Assembly (NCBI RefSeq): GCF_027706745.1
Contig: NZ_JAQFWP010000023.1
Span: 1 to 64,000 of the forward strand
Direction: 5' to 3'
Origin: Nocardiopsis suaedae
GTDB lineage: Bacteria > Actinomycetota > Actinomycetes > Streptosporangiales > Streptosporangiaceae
DNA: 64,000 bases
The translations under genes were made by a program, and so were the position numbers. The notes below the pieces were generated by a model. The model was not told the DNA's origin, searched no databases, and was given only the letters and a program-made list of their open reading frames with translations. How positions within the stretch are numbered: position 1 is the first letter of the stretch; each line of letters starts with the position of its first letter. Positions 27,433-35,640 of the stretch are shown here, in pieces.

Positions 27433-28170
27433 TCAGTCCAGCGGCACCCGGAACTCGGAGGACTCCAAGGAGCACGCGAACGGCTCGGGCAGCTCGATCG
27501 GCTTCCCCCACTCGACGGTCGTACGGGCGTCGTAGTCGCCGTCACGGGGTGTGGAGAAGAGCGAGATGGATGAGCCGCGCTTGTCGTAGCCGTCGATGAG
27601 CAGGTAGAGCGGGACCCCGGCTCCTGCGTACTCGTACCGTTTGGCGGTTCGGTCATCGTCGGCGTTGCTCTTGGAGGCGATCTCGACGACGAGCAGGACC
27701 TCCGCGGGGTCGACACCTTCCCCGCGCCTCTGGGGGAGCGCGCTCCGGGGGAAGGCCATGAGGTCGGGGGCGCGCATTCGTTCCTGGTCGGGGATGGCGA
27801 CAGGGGTTCCCTGATGGACGGCGATGTGCCTGGGAAGCACGTCGTGGAGCTGGGCGCTGATGAGAGCGGCTATGTCGTTGTGCGCCGGGGCGGGTGGGGG
27901 GACCAAGACGATTCCTGCCTCACGGATCTCAGCCCGCCAACCGTCGGGCATGTCGATTTCCTGCCAGGTGCGCAGCAGGAGCTCCCACCGTGACTCGGCC
28001 CGCGAAGGCGTGGGCGAGGGGGCCTCTACGGCCTCCTGGGCTTCCTGGGTCTGAGGGGACTCAGGGGGCTCGGACGGCTCGGGGGCCTTCGCGCGCGGAG
28101 TCGTGGTGCGCGGGGACTTCTTCTCGGCCTTCTGCTCCTCGGGCTTCTGCTCGATCAAAGCGCTTCCCAT
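27433..28170 (-). CDS. Uma2-family (DUF820) putative restriction-like nuclease
   Basis: A 245-residue protein. Residues 1-60 are a Pro/Glu/Lys-rich disordered tail. The rest is a Uma2 domain of the PD-(D/E)XK fold: RAPDLMAFPRSAL with the Asp, VLLVVEIASKSN with the Glu, and DRTAKRYEYAGAGVPLYLLI with the Lys. Uma2 genes are abundant in actinomycetes and cyanobacteria, but the cellular role is unclear. A partial inverted repeat (gccacct.../aggtggc) lies just upstream of the ATG at about 28178-28203. No methylase is nearby, so this is not an ordinary restriction system. Confidence 0.87.
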   Translation of the reverse strand: MGSALIEQKPEEQKAEKKSPRTTTPRAKAPEPSEPPESPQTQEAQEAVEAPSPTPSRAESRWELLLRTWQEIDMPDGWRAEIREAGIVLVPPPAPAHNDIAALISAQLHDVLPRHIAVHQGTPVAIPDQERMRAPDLMAFPRSALPQRRGEGVDPAEVLLVVEIASKSNADDDRTAKRYEYAGAGVPLYLLIDGYDKRGSSISLFSTPRDGDYDARTTVEWGKPIELPEPFACSLESSEFRVPLD

Positions 28171-28291
28171 GCTGCGCCACCTCCTGAGGCAGGAAGGTGG
28201 CAGCGAGTAGTGACGATGTCCGGCGTTCCTTACATTACGGGGACCCGTCTCCGCCGGGGAAGGACCGTGAGGTCCGCCGCGCGGGCGGTGC

Positions 28292-29008
28292 TCAGTGGCC
28301 TCCCGGCTCGTATCGGCGGAGTTCGGTGGCGAGTTCGTCGAGGAACGCGTCGACCTGGGCGGGGTCGTAGCCGGGGCGCGCGCGTGTGGTCGAGAAGCGG
28401 ACCCGCTCCACGTCGGACGCGGCGAGCAGGGCCCGGTCCGGGCGGCCGTTGAGCAGCGCCCCCACGGTGACTTCGGCGCTGTCCAGGAACGCGTCCACCT
28501 CGTCCTCGTTGTAACCCGTGGTCAGGCGCGTGGTGGCGAACCGCTTGTTGCGGACGTGCTCGGGCGTCATCGCCCCCTGCGGCGCCCCGTGCGGGGCCTG
28601 AGGGGCGCCGCCGACACCGGCCCCGGCCCCGGCACCGTCGGGACGCGGCGGCTCCGGCGGCGCGACCGGCGCACCCGCGTCCATCGGAGCGGCCGTCGCG
28701 CCCGTGCCGGACCGCGGCGTGTCGCCCGGCCGCGACAGCCCTGCCGCGCGCAGTTCGGACACGACCTGGTCGAGGAAGTCGTCGACCTCGTCCTCCTTGT
28801 AACCGGGCGTCAGCCGGGTGCCGCGGAAGACCGACTCCTCCACCTCCGAGGCGGTGATCACCGGCTCCTCGGCGCGGCCGCGCTGCAGCACGGCGAAGGC
28901 TTCCTCGATCCGGTCCAGGAGCGCGTCGACGTCGTCCTCGTTGTATCCGGGGCGCAAGCGCACCAGGGTGAAGCGCTTGTTCCTGATGTCGGCGGGTGTC
29001 AGAGGCAT
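28292..29008 (-). CDS. Protein with four DivIVA-type motifs (I)
   Basis: A 238-residue protein with four copies of the short DivIVA N-terminal motif, each about 25 residues: at residues 6-34 (IRNKRFTLVRLRPGYNEDDV), about 54-80 (FRGTRLTPGYKEDEVDDFL), about 157-185 (VRNKRFATTRLTTGYNEDEV) and about 205-232 (ARPGYDPAQVDAFLDEL). A Pro/Ala/Gly linker separates the pairs. In DivIVA/Wag31 this motif binds curved membrane and starts a long coiled coil; here there is no coiled coil. ATG 29008 was chosen over an upstream Met. The next gene upstream is a second repeat protein. Confidence 0.8.
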   Translation of the reverse strand: MPLTPADIRNKRFTLVRLRPGYNEDDVDALLDRIEEAFAVLQRGRAEEPVITASEVEESVFRGTRLTPGYKEDEVDDFLDQVVSELRAAGLSRPGDTPRSGTGATAAPMDAGAPVAPPEPPRPDGAGAGAGVGGAPQAPHGAPQGAMTPEHVRNKRFATTRLTTGYNEDEVDAFLDSAEVTVGALLNGRPDRALLAASDVERVRFSTTRARPGYDPAQVDAFLDELATELRRYEPGGH

Positions 29009-29078
29009 GTCCCCATTGTGCCGACCCATCGGTCGGTTCGCCTGCTCCACCCCGGGGTGCGCGGTGTCGAGCGGCTGC

Positions 29079-29588
29079 TCAGCGGCCCTGCAGGCGCTCC
29101 GCGGCGGCAGCCAGGTAGGCGTCCACCTGGTCGCGGTGGTACCCGCGCAGGACCGTGCCGAGGCGGGGCGAGGCCAGGTCCTCGGCGGTCAGTGCGGGGT
29201 CGCTCCGGAGGTAGCGCTCGATGAGCTCCTGCACCTGGAAGCGGTCGTATCCGCGCATGGCGATGTCGAACTCGGGCGTCTCGTCGGGGGCGGCGGACGG
29301 TTCGGCCGAGGGGTCGGCCGAGGAGGCGGCTCCGGTGTCGTCGGGGGCGCCCTCCTCCAGGCGGGCCGCGGCCTGCTCGGTGAAGGCGTCGACCTGCGCC
29401 TGGTCGTAACCGCGCAGAGCGACGTCGAACGCGGCGCCGCGCACCTCCCGCGCGGTCGCGGCCGGGCCGGACCACAGGCGCTCGACGAGCGCGTCGACCT
29501 GGCCGCGGTGGTAGCCGCGGAGGGTGACGTCGAAGGTGGGGCGCTCGGGCCCGAAGAGCTGGGAGAGCTGTGGGGGAAGATCAGACAT
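29079..29588 (-). CDS. Protein with four DivIVA-like motifs (II)
   Basis: A 169-residue protein with four copies of a related motif: FDVTLRGYHRGQVDALVERL at residues 19-38, FDVALRGYDQAQVDAF at 54-69, FDIAMRGYDRFQVQELIERY at 107-126 and LGTVLRGYHRDQVDAYLA at 143-160. The repeats keep RGY-x3-QV, a variant of the PGY-x3-EVD seen in the protein encoded 70 bp downstream. An acidic Ser/Ala/Pro linker splits them two and two. The start is ATG 29588. The two proteins probably act together, perhaps at poles or septa; this is inferred. Confidence 0.75.
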   Translation of the reverse strand: MSDLPPQLSQLFGPERPTFDVTLRGYHRGQVDALVERLWSGPAATAREVRGAAFDVALRGYDQAQVDAFTEQAAARLEEGAPDDTGAASSADPSAEPSAAPDETPEFDIAMRGYDRFQVQELIERYLRSDPALTAEDLASPRLGTVLRGYHRDQVDAYLAAAAERLQGR

Positions 29589-29709
29589 GTACCGAATCAT
29601 GCCGGATCGGGGGAGCGGTGCACCCGGGGCGGTGGGCGGCCGGTCCCGGCCGCTCCTCCCGGCCGTGCGGCCCTGGCCGCGCCCCGGCCGCCCCGGCCGC
29701 GGGCTCCGG

Positions 29710-30624
29710 TCAGCCCTCTTCGGCGAGGAGGAACGCGGCGACCCCGTCCGCCGCGACCGCCGCGGCCTCCTCCCGCCACCGGGCGTCCTCCAGCAGTTCG
29801 GCGTCGTCGGCGTTGCGCATGTTCCCCGCCTCCAGGAACACCTTCGGCACGTCCGACATGTTCAGCCCGCCCAGGTCGGTGCGCTCGTCCAGGCCGTCCT
29901 CGGCGAGGTAGTCGGCGGTCGGCACGCCCGCGTCCGCCTCGAAGGTGTCGCGCAGCTCCTCGGCCAGGCGCATCGACGGCCCGGCGATGTCGTCGGTGAA
30001 GCCGTCCAGCTCACCGGGCGCGATCACGTGGAACCCGCGGCCGCTCTCCGGGCCGCCGTCGGCGTGCACCGACACGGCCGCGTCGGCGCCGGCCTCGTTG
30101 CCGATCTCGGCGCGCTCGTCGATGCACGGCCCGACCCCGTCGCCGTCCTGGCGGGTGAGCACCACCTCGGCCCCGCGGCTCTCCAGCTCGTCGCGCATGT
30201 GCCGGGAGAAGTCCAGGTTGAAGGCGTGCTCCTCGTACCCGCTCTCGCTCTCGGCGCCGACGGTGTCGCACTCCTTGTCGTGCGGACCTGCGGGGACCAT
30301 GCGGGAGATCTCCTCCGCGGCGTCGGCGTTGCCGCCGTTGTGCCCGGGGTCGATGACCACGGTGAACCCGCTGAGGGGCTTGTCGCCGCCGCCGTCGCCG
30401 TCTTCGCGGTCGTCCTCGCCGTCGGCGCCGTCCCCGCCGTGCCCGCTGTCAGTGCCGCCGCTGTCACCGTCCCCCGTTCCGCCGCCGTCCCCCGCCGTCC
30501 CGTCGGGGCGCACCCGGGCGTGCGGGTGCGGTTCGGCGCCGTCCGCGACCGAGGCGCACCCGGCGAGGGGGACGAGCAGAGCGGCGGCGAGGGCGGTGGG
30601 ACCGAACGGGCGGAAGTGGGGCAT
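29710..30624 (-). CDS. N-acetylmuramoyl-L-alanine amidase (Amidase_3) lipoprotein
   Basis: A 304-residue lipoprotein with lipobox LVPLAGC (Cys23), then about 55 residues of Asp/Gly-rich spacer and a zinc amidase domain. Zinc and catalytic residues sit in VVIDPGHNGG (His), EEHAFNLDF (Glu), AVSVHADGG (His) and FLEAGNMRN (Glu). The family cleaves the amide bond between muramic acid and the stem peptide of peptidoglycan. The predicted location is the outer face of the membrane. It lies next to the DivIVA-repeat genes on the same strand, consistent with cell-wall or division work. Confidence 0.9.
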   Translation of the reverse strand: MPHFRPFGPTALAAALLVPLAGCASVADGAEPHPHARVRPDGTAGDGGGTGDGDSGGTDSGHGGDGADGEDDREDGDGGGDKPLSGFTVVIDPGHNGGNADAAEEISRMVPAGPHDKECDTVGAESESGYEEHAFNLDFSRHMRDELESRGAEVVLTRQDGDGVGPCIDERAEIGNEAGADAAVSVHADGGPESGRGFHVIAPGELDGFTDDIAGPSMRLAEELRDTFEADAGVPTADYLAEDGLDERTDLGGLNMSDVPKVFLEAGNMRNADDAELLEDARWREEAAAVAADGVAAFLLAEEG

Positions 30625-30741
30625 TGGGCCAACGTAGCGCCTGTCGGAGGCGTCCGGGGGAACAGACTCCGTCCCGTTCGCGTCATATCGTGAGTAGAGG
30701 GCCGGGACGCCCCCCGCCCTGAGAACGACCGAGGGGGTCGG

Positions 30742-31107
30742 ATGCGCAGATCGAACCGCGCCGCCGCGGGCGCCGCCGCCTGGCAGGTGGTCCACGAGGG
30801 GATCGAGCCCGGGAAGCCGACGCTGTGGGCGCGCGCCGGGGCGGTGCCCCGCATGCTGGGTGCCCGGATGACCGGGCGCTACACGGGGATGGCCGTCTCC
30901 CGTGTGCTGATGTTCGCGGCGGCGCTCGTGTACGTCGTCAGCCCCGTCGACCTCGTCCCCGAGCTGTTCATCCCGCTGTTCGGCCTCGCCGACGACGCCT
31001 TCGTCGCGGTGTGGCTGGCCGCGGGGCTGATGGGGGAGACCGAGCGCTTCCTGGAGTGGGAGCGCCAGGAAGGGCACGAGTACGTCCAGGGGCGGGTCGT
31101 GGGCTGA
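30742..31107 (+). CDS. DUF1232 (YkvA-type) membrane protein
   Basis: A 121-residue protein. The DUF1232 signature YVVSPVDLVPELFIPLFGLADDAFVAVWL lies at residues 63-91 (key parts SPVDLVPE and GLADD). Residues before it form one amphipathic or membrane helix (VSRVLMFAAALVY). The family is widespread and uncharacterised. It is divergent from the amidase gene across 117 bp and ends 150 bp before nikA, from which it is separated by the Nur-controlled promoter. Confidence 0.85.
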   Translation: MRRSNRAAAGAAAWQVVHEGIEPGKPTLWARAGAVPRMLGARMTGRYTGMAVSRVLMFAAALVYVVSPVDLVPELFIPLFGLADDAFVAVWLAAGLMGETERFLEWERQEGHEYVQGRVVG

Positions 31108-31228
31108 GCGCCCGCCGCCCCCCCCGCAGCGGCCCCCGCCCAGGTCATGGGCGGGGGCCGCGGTGCGTCCGGCGGGATGTGGGCCCCCTGGCGGGGTGCG
31201 GCGCGGGCCGGGAGCGTACTGTTGGTAG

Positions 31229-31245
31229 TTGCAAATTATTCGCAA
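31229..31245 (+). promoter_or_regulatory. Nur box (nickel uptake regulator operator)
   Basis: TTGCAA-ATTAT-TCGCAA matches the Streptomyces Nur operator (tTGCaa-N5-ttGCAA) at nearly every position, and its flanking g and c extend the symmetry. It ends 13 bp before the nikA ATG. Nickel-loaded Nur, a Fur-family repressor, should shut the operon off when nickel is plentiful. Confidence 0.82.
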
Positions 31246-31258
31246 CAAGTGGGGAACC

Positions 31259-32815
31259 ATGATCCGCTCGCGTTCTCTGGCCGCCGTCGGGGCCGCCGTG
31301 TCCCTCGCCGCCGCGGGGTGCTCCGCGCAGAGCGGCGGCGCCGACGACGGCGACACGCTCACCTACGCCCTGGGCGACGAGCCCGACGCGTTCAACCCGG
31401 CCCTGGTCGACGAGCACCTGGACCCGGTCACCGAGATGGTCTTCCGCGGCCTGACCGCGCACGACGCCGACAACGAGGTGGTGCCGGCGCTGGCCGAGAG
31501 CTGGGAGGTCGGCGACGACGGGCGGACCTACACCTTCTCCCTGCGCGACGGGGTCACCTGGCACGACGGCGAGCCCTTCACCTCCGCCGACGTGGAGTTC
31601 ACCATCGAGGCGGTGCGCGACGGCGACCTGCCCACCAGCAACAAGTACGCCAACGTCGAGGACGTCGAGACCGAGGGCGACGACACCGTCGTCGTGAGGC
31701 TCAGCGAGCCCACCCCGGCCCTGCTGGACAACCTGTCCAACGGCATCCTCCCCGAGCACCTGCTCGCCGATAAGGGCATCGACGACCCCGGGTTCGGGGA
31801 GAACCCGGTCGGCACCGGCCCGTTCGAGCTGGACGAGTGGAAGCACGGCGAGTACGCGACCCTGAGCGCCTTCGGCGACTACTACGGGGGCGCCCCCGGC
31901 CTGGACGCTGTCACCATCGCCTATGTGCCCGACGCCGCCGCCCGGCTCATCCGCCTGCAGAACGGCGAGGTCGACGCCGCCTACCTGGAGCCCAGCCAGG
32001 CCGACGGGTTCGACGTCGACGGCTACCGCACCGAGCGCTTCCCCACGGCCGACTACCGGGGCATCCTCTTCAACATGGCGGACGACCGGTTCGCCGACTC
32101 CGCGCCGCGCACCGCCATGAACTACGCGGTCGACCGGGACGCGGTCATCGACAGCGTCCTGCACGGCTTCGGCTCCCCGGCCGACGGCCCACTGGACAAG
32201 TCCCGGTTCGACAGCGACGCCGCCGAGTACTCCTTCGACCCCGACCGGGTGGAGGAGATCATGGAGGGCGACGGCTACGAGCTCAACGGCGACGGCGTCT
32301 GGGAGAAGGACGGCGAGCCCTACGCCTTCGACCTGACCACCTTCGCCGAGGACGGCGTGCGCGCCTCCATGATCGAGGTCCTCGCCACCCAGCTGCGCGA
32401 GCAGGGCTTCGACGTCACCGCCGACCCCCAGCCGCGCGACGCCGTCAAGTGGGACGAGCTGGACGCCTTCCTCATCGGCTGGGGCACCCCCTACGACCCG
32501 GACACCTCGCTCTTCGGGCCCTTCCACTCCAGCGAGGCCCTGGCCGACGGCGGCTCCAACTACGGGAGCTACGCCGACGACGACGCCGACGCCGCCCTGG
32601 AGGCCGGGCGGAGCACCAACGACGAGGATGAGCGCGCGGACGCCTACGCCGACTTCCAGGAGGCGATCGCGCAGGACCCGCCGTACGTCTTCGTCTCCTA
32701 CCTGGACGCCGTGAACGCCGTGCCCGAGAACCTGGTGGGCCCCGAGGAGCGGACGCTGGCCCACCACGGCTACGGCTTCTTCTGGAACGCGGAGGAGTGG
32801 AGCTACTCCGGCTGA
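31259..32815 (+). CDS. nikA: Nickel ABC transporter, substrate-binding lipoprotein
   Basis: A 518-residue SBP_bac_5 protein with lipobox AAAGC (Cys21). Family strings are LTYALGDEPDAFNPALVDEH, DGVTWHDGEPFTSADVEFT and PVGTGPFELDEW. By itself it could bind peptides or metal chelates. The Nur box directly upstream and the full nikBCDE set behind it make nickel uptake the best reading. The ATG at 31259 follows gtgggga. An inverted repeat in the gap to nikB may reduce read-through into the permease genes, a common way to make more binding protein. Confidence 0.9.
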   Translation: MIRSRSLAAVGAAVSLAAAGCSAQSGGADDGDTLTYALGDEPDAFNPALVDEHLDPVTEMVFRGLTAHDADNEVVPALAESWEVGDDGRTYTFSLRDGVTWHDGEPFTSADVEFTIEAVRDGDLPTSNKYANVEDVETEGDDTVVVRLSEPTPALLDNLSNGILPEHLLADKGIDDPGFGENPVGTGPFELDEWKHGEYATLSAFGDYYGGAPGLDAVTIAYVPDAAARLIRLQNGEVDAAYLEPSQADGFDVDGYRTERFPTADYRGILFNMADDRFADSAPRTAMNYAVDRDAVIDSVLHGFGSPADGPLDKSRFDSDAAEYSFDPDRVEEIMEGDGYELNGDGVWEKDGEPYAFDLTTFAEDGVRASMIEVLATQLREQGFDVTADPQPRDAVKWDELDAFLIGWGTPYDPDTSLFGPFHSSEALADGGSNYGSYADDDADAALEAGRSTNDEDERADAYADFQEAIAQDPPYVFVSYLDAVNAVPENLVGPEERTLAHHGYGFFWNAEEWSYSG

Positions 32816-32847
32816 GGCCCGACGGGGCCGCCGGGGCCGCCAGGCCT

Positions 32848-32876
32848 GGCGGGGCCGGCTCCCTCCCGGCCCCGCC
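32848..32876 (+). terminator. Intercistronic hairpin between nikA and nikB
   Basis: ggcggggccgg (32848-32858) pairs perfectly with ccggccccgcc (32866-32876) around 7 nt. No T-run follows. It probably acts as an attenuator or an mRNA 3'-end protector that raises nikA expression over nikBCDE. Confidence 0.6.
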
Positions 32877-32908
32877 ACGAGTGAGAGGAGACCGCCGTCA
32901 CCGGATTC

Positions 32909-33874
32909 GTGCTCCGCAGGGCGGGCACGGCGCTGGCCGTGCTCGCCGCGCTGTCGGTGTTCTGCTTCCTCATGCTCGACCTGGCCCCCGGCGACCCCGC
33001 GCGGTCGGTGCTGGAGGCCCGGTCGGGCGGGCGGCCCGTGCCCGACGCCGACGTGGCGGCCGCGCGCGCCGCCATGGGCCTGGACGCCCCGCTCCCGGTC
33101 CGGTACGCCGACTGGCTCGGCGGGGTCGTCACCGGCGACCTCGGCTCCTCGTACATGACCGGGCGCCCGGTCGCCGACCAGGTGGCCGACGCCCTGCCGT
33201 GGACGCTGCTGCTGGCGGCCGCCGCCACCGTGTTCAGCCTCGTCGGGGCCGTCGCGCTGGGGCTGGCCGCCGGACTGGCCCGCTCCGAGGCGGTGCGCCG
33301 GGGCATCGGCCTGGCGGTGTTCGCCCTCGGGGGCCTACCCGGCTTCGTGGCCGCGCTGCTGCTGCTCTTCGCGGGGTCGGTGTGGCTGGGCTGGTTCCCC
33401 TCGGGCGGCCTCGGGCGCCCCGGGCAGCCGCCCGACGCCGCGACCGTGGCGGTGTCGGTGGTGCTCCCGGCGCTCGCCCTGACGCTCGGCCACCACTTCG
33501 GCGTCTACGTGCGCCTGGTGGAGACCGGGGTGCGCCGGGTCCGCTCGTCGCCGCACGTGGCCGCGGCGCACGCGCGCGGGGTGCCCCCGGGCGCGGTGCG
33601 CCTGCGGCACGTGCTGAAGCCGGGGCTGGTTCCGTTCGCGGCGCGCTTCGGCGTCGGGGTCGCCCAGCTCCTCGCGGGGGCCTACGCGGTGGAGGTGGTG
33701 TTCGCGTGGCCGGGCCTGGGGCGGCTGGCCCTGGAGGCCGCGCAGACGCAGGACTACCCGGTGCTGCTGGCGGTCGTGCTGGTCACCGGCGCCATCGTGG
33801 TGGCGGCCAACCTGGCGGCCGACATCGCCGCGGCCCGCCTCGACCCGCGGGTCCGACTCGTCGGGGAGGCGTGA
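32909..33874 (+). CDS. nikB: Nickel ABC transporter permease NikB
   Basis: A 321-residue BPD_transp_1 permease with six spans. It has the typical N-terminus RRAGTALAVLAALSVFCFLM, DLAPGDPAR, and the EAA-type loop (HVAAAHARGVPPGAVRLRHV). The first normal start codon is GTG 32909, but it lies 18 nt past the ribosome binding site gagaggag. A GTC at 32897 stands at the right 6-nt spacing and would add VTGF, which matches the usual N-terminus of such permeases. The true start is therefore uncertain. The gene is followed by a 14-bp tandem duplication. Confidence 0.9.
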   Translation: MLRRAGTALAVLAALSVFCFLMLDLAPGDPARSVLEARSGGRPVPDADVAAARAAMGLDAPLPVRYADWLGGVVTGDLGSSYMTGRPVADQVADALPWTLLLAAAATVFSLVGAVALGLAAGLARSEAVRRGIGLAVFALGGLPGFVAALLLLFAGSVWLGWFPSGGLGRPGQPPDAATVAVSVVLPALALTLGHHFGVYVRLVETGVRRVRSSPHVAAAHARGVPPGAVRLRHVLKPGLVPFAARFGVGVAQLLAGAYAVEVVFAWPGLGRLALEAAQTQDYPVLLAVVLVTGAIVVAANLAADIAAARLDPRVRLVGEA

Positions 33875-33893
33875 CATGAGAGGCGTGACATGA
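33866..33893. repeat. 14-bp tandem duplication at the nikB-nikC junction
   Basis: gaggcgtgacatga occurs twice in a row (33866-33879 and 33880-33893). Each copy holds the nikB-type stop (TGA), a start codon (ATG) and the intervening bases. The first ATG opens only MRGVT before a stop; the second starts nikC. The ancestral junction was probably the close stop-start arrangement without the insertion. Confidence 0.85.
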
Positions 33894-34774
33894 GCCGGAC
33901 CACCGCCCCGCTCGCCCCGCGGGCCGCCACCCCCGCCGCGCTCCTCGCCCCCCGGGTGCGGGGCCGCGGCGGGCTCGCCGCCGGGCTCGCGGTGCTGGCG
34001 GCCATGGTCCTGGCCGCCGCCCTCGCCCCCCTCCTGGCCGGGCACGACCCGCTGGCCACCGACACCTCCGCCACCGGCCTGCCGCCGGGATCCCCGGGGC
34101 ACCCGCTCGGCACCGACCAGCTCGGGCGGGACCTGCTCTCCCGCATGCTGTACGGCGCCCGGTACTCGCTGCTCGTCGGCGCGTCCGCCGCCCTCCTGAC
34201 CGTCGTCGCCGGGACGGCCCTCGGCGCCGCGGCGGCGCTCGCGCCCCGCTGGGTCGACGCGCTGGTCACCCGCGTCGCCGACGCCCTGCTGGCGCTGCCG
34301 ATGATCCTGGTCGCCCTGACCCTCGCCGCCGTCGCCGGGCCGTCCCCGGCCACCGTGGTGCTGGCGATCGCCGCCACCGGCTGGATGCCGGTCGCCCTCA
34401 TCGCCCGTGCCGAGGTGCGGGCGCTGCGCGAGCGGCCGTTCGTGCGCGCCGCCCGCTCCCTGGGGCACTCGCGCACCCGCGTCCTGCTGCGGCACCTGGT
34501 GCCCAACGCCCTGCCGCCGGTCGCCGCCGTCGCCGCCTTCGAGGTCGGCCACGCCATCCTGACCGAGTCCACGCTCAGCTTCCTCGGACTCGGCATCCCG
34601 CCGAACATCCCGAGCTGGGGGAACATGCTCACCGACGCGCGCGCCCTGCTGCTCACCGGCCAGTGGTACACGGTCGCCCTGCCGGCCGGGGCCATCGTGG
34701 CCACGATCATCGCCGTGAACGCCGTCTCCACCGGCCTGGAGCGCCCCGGCGCCGGGGAGGGGAGGACCTGGTGA
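33890..34774 (+). CDS. nikC: Nickel ABC transporter permease NikC
   Basis: A 294-residue OppC/NikC-type permease. It has HPLGTDQLGRDLLSRMLYGA near residue 77, the EAA loop (PFVRAARSLGHSRTRVLLRH) and the C-terminal TLSFLGLGIPPNIPSWGNML. It forms the transmembrane pathway with NikB. The start at 33890 lies in the second copy of the tandem duplication. The stop overlaps the nikD GTG by 4 bp. Confidence 0.93.
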   Translation: MSRTTAPLAPRAATPAALLAPRVRGRGGLAAGLAVLAAMVLAAALAPLLAGHDPLATDTSATGLPPGSPGHPLGTDQLGRDLLSRMLYGARYSLLVGASAALLTVVAGTALGAAAALAPRWVDALVTRVADALLALPMILVALTLAAVAGPSPATVVLAIAATGWMPVALIARAEVRALRERPFVRAARSLGHSRTRVLLRHLVPNALPPVAAVAAFEVGHAILTESTLSFLGLGIPPNIPSWGNMLTDARALLLTGQWYTVALPAGAIVATIIAVNAVSTGLERPGAGEGRTW

Positions 34775-35640
34775 CCGCGCCCGTCCTGGACGTGTCCGGC
34801 CTGCGGGTGGACGTCGGCGGCCGCCGCGTCGTCGACGGCCTCGACCTGGTGCTGCGCGCCGGGGAGGCGACGGCCCTGGTGGGGCGCAGCGGCAGCGGCA
34901 AGAGCCTGACCGCGCGCGCCCTGACCGGCCTGCTCCCCGAGGGGGCCGCCCGCTCCGGTGCCGCCCGGTTCACCTCCTGGGACGGCACCGCCGCCGACCT
35001 GCTGTCGCTGCCGCCCGGCCGGATGCGCGCCCTGCGCGGCCCCGGAATCGGCCACGCCTTCCAGGAGGCGCAGGCCAGCCTCAACCCGACGGTCACCGTC
35101 GGGGCGCACCTGAAGGAGGCCCTCAAGGCGCACGGCGCCGAGCGGAGCCGGCGGCGGGCGCGGGGCCTGGCCGCCCTGCGCGGAGCCGGGCTGGAGGATC
35201 CCGAACGCCTGTGGCGGGCCTACCCCTTCGAGCTGTCCGGCGGCCAGGCGCAGCGCGTGGCCCTGGCCCTGGCCTGCGTGCTGGAGCCGCGGCTGCTCAT
35301 CGCCGACGAGGTCACCTCGGCCCTCGACCCCCTCACCCAGGCCGCCGTCCTGGACGTGCTGCGCGCCCGCACCGGGGCGGGCGGGTCGCTGCTTCTGATC
35401 ACCCACGACCTGGCGGTGGCCGCGCGCTGGGCCGACCGGGTCGCGGTGCTCGACCGCGGCAGGATCGCCGAGGCGGGTCCAGCGGACGAGGTGCTGCGCT
35501 CCCCGCGGCACCCCTTCACTCGAGAGCTGGTCCGCGCCGCGGCGCCCGGCGGACGCGACGGGACCCGCCCCGCCCCCTCCGGGCCGGCGGCCGGTGCTCC
35601 CGCCGCGGTGGCCTCCCGGGCGGCCGGAGGCGCCCGGTGA
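34771..35640 (+). CDS. nikD: Nickel ABC transporter ATP-binding protein NikD
   Basis: A 289-residue ATPase. Walker A is LVGRSGSGKS, the Q loop lies in AFQEAQASLNPTVTVG, the signature is ELSGGQAQR, Walker B is LLIADEVTSALD and the switch His is in LLITHDLAV. The C-terminal HPFTRELV is typical of the Opp/Dpp/Nik group. It has an Ala/Pro-rich tail of about 30 residues. The GTG start overlaps the nikC stop, and the stop overlaps the nikE start (GTGA in both cases). Confidence 0.93.
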   Translation: MTAPVLDVSGLRVDVGGRRVVDGLDLVLRAGEATALVGRSGSGKSLTARALTGLLPEGAARSGAARFTSWDGTAADLLSLPPGRMRALRGPGIGHAFQEAQASLNPTVTVGAHLKEALKAHGAERSRRRARGLAALRGAGLEDPERLWRAYPFELSGGQAQRVALALACVLEPRLLIADEVTSALDPLTQAAVLDVLRARTGAGGSLLLITHDLAVAARWADRVAVLDRGRIAEAGPADEVLRSPRHPFTRELVRAAAPGGRDGTRPAPSGPAAGAPAAVASRAAGGAR

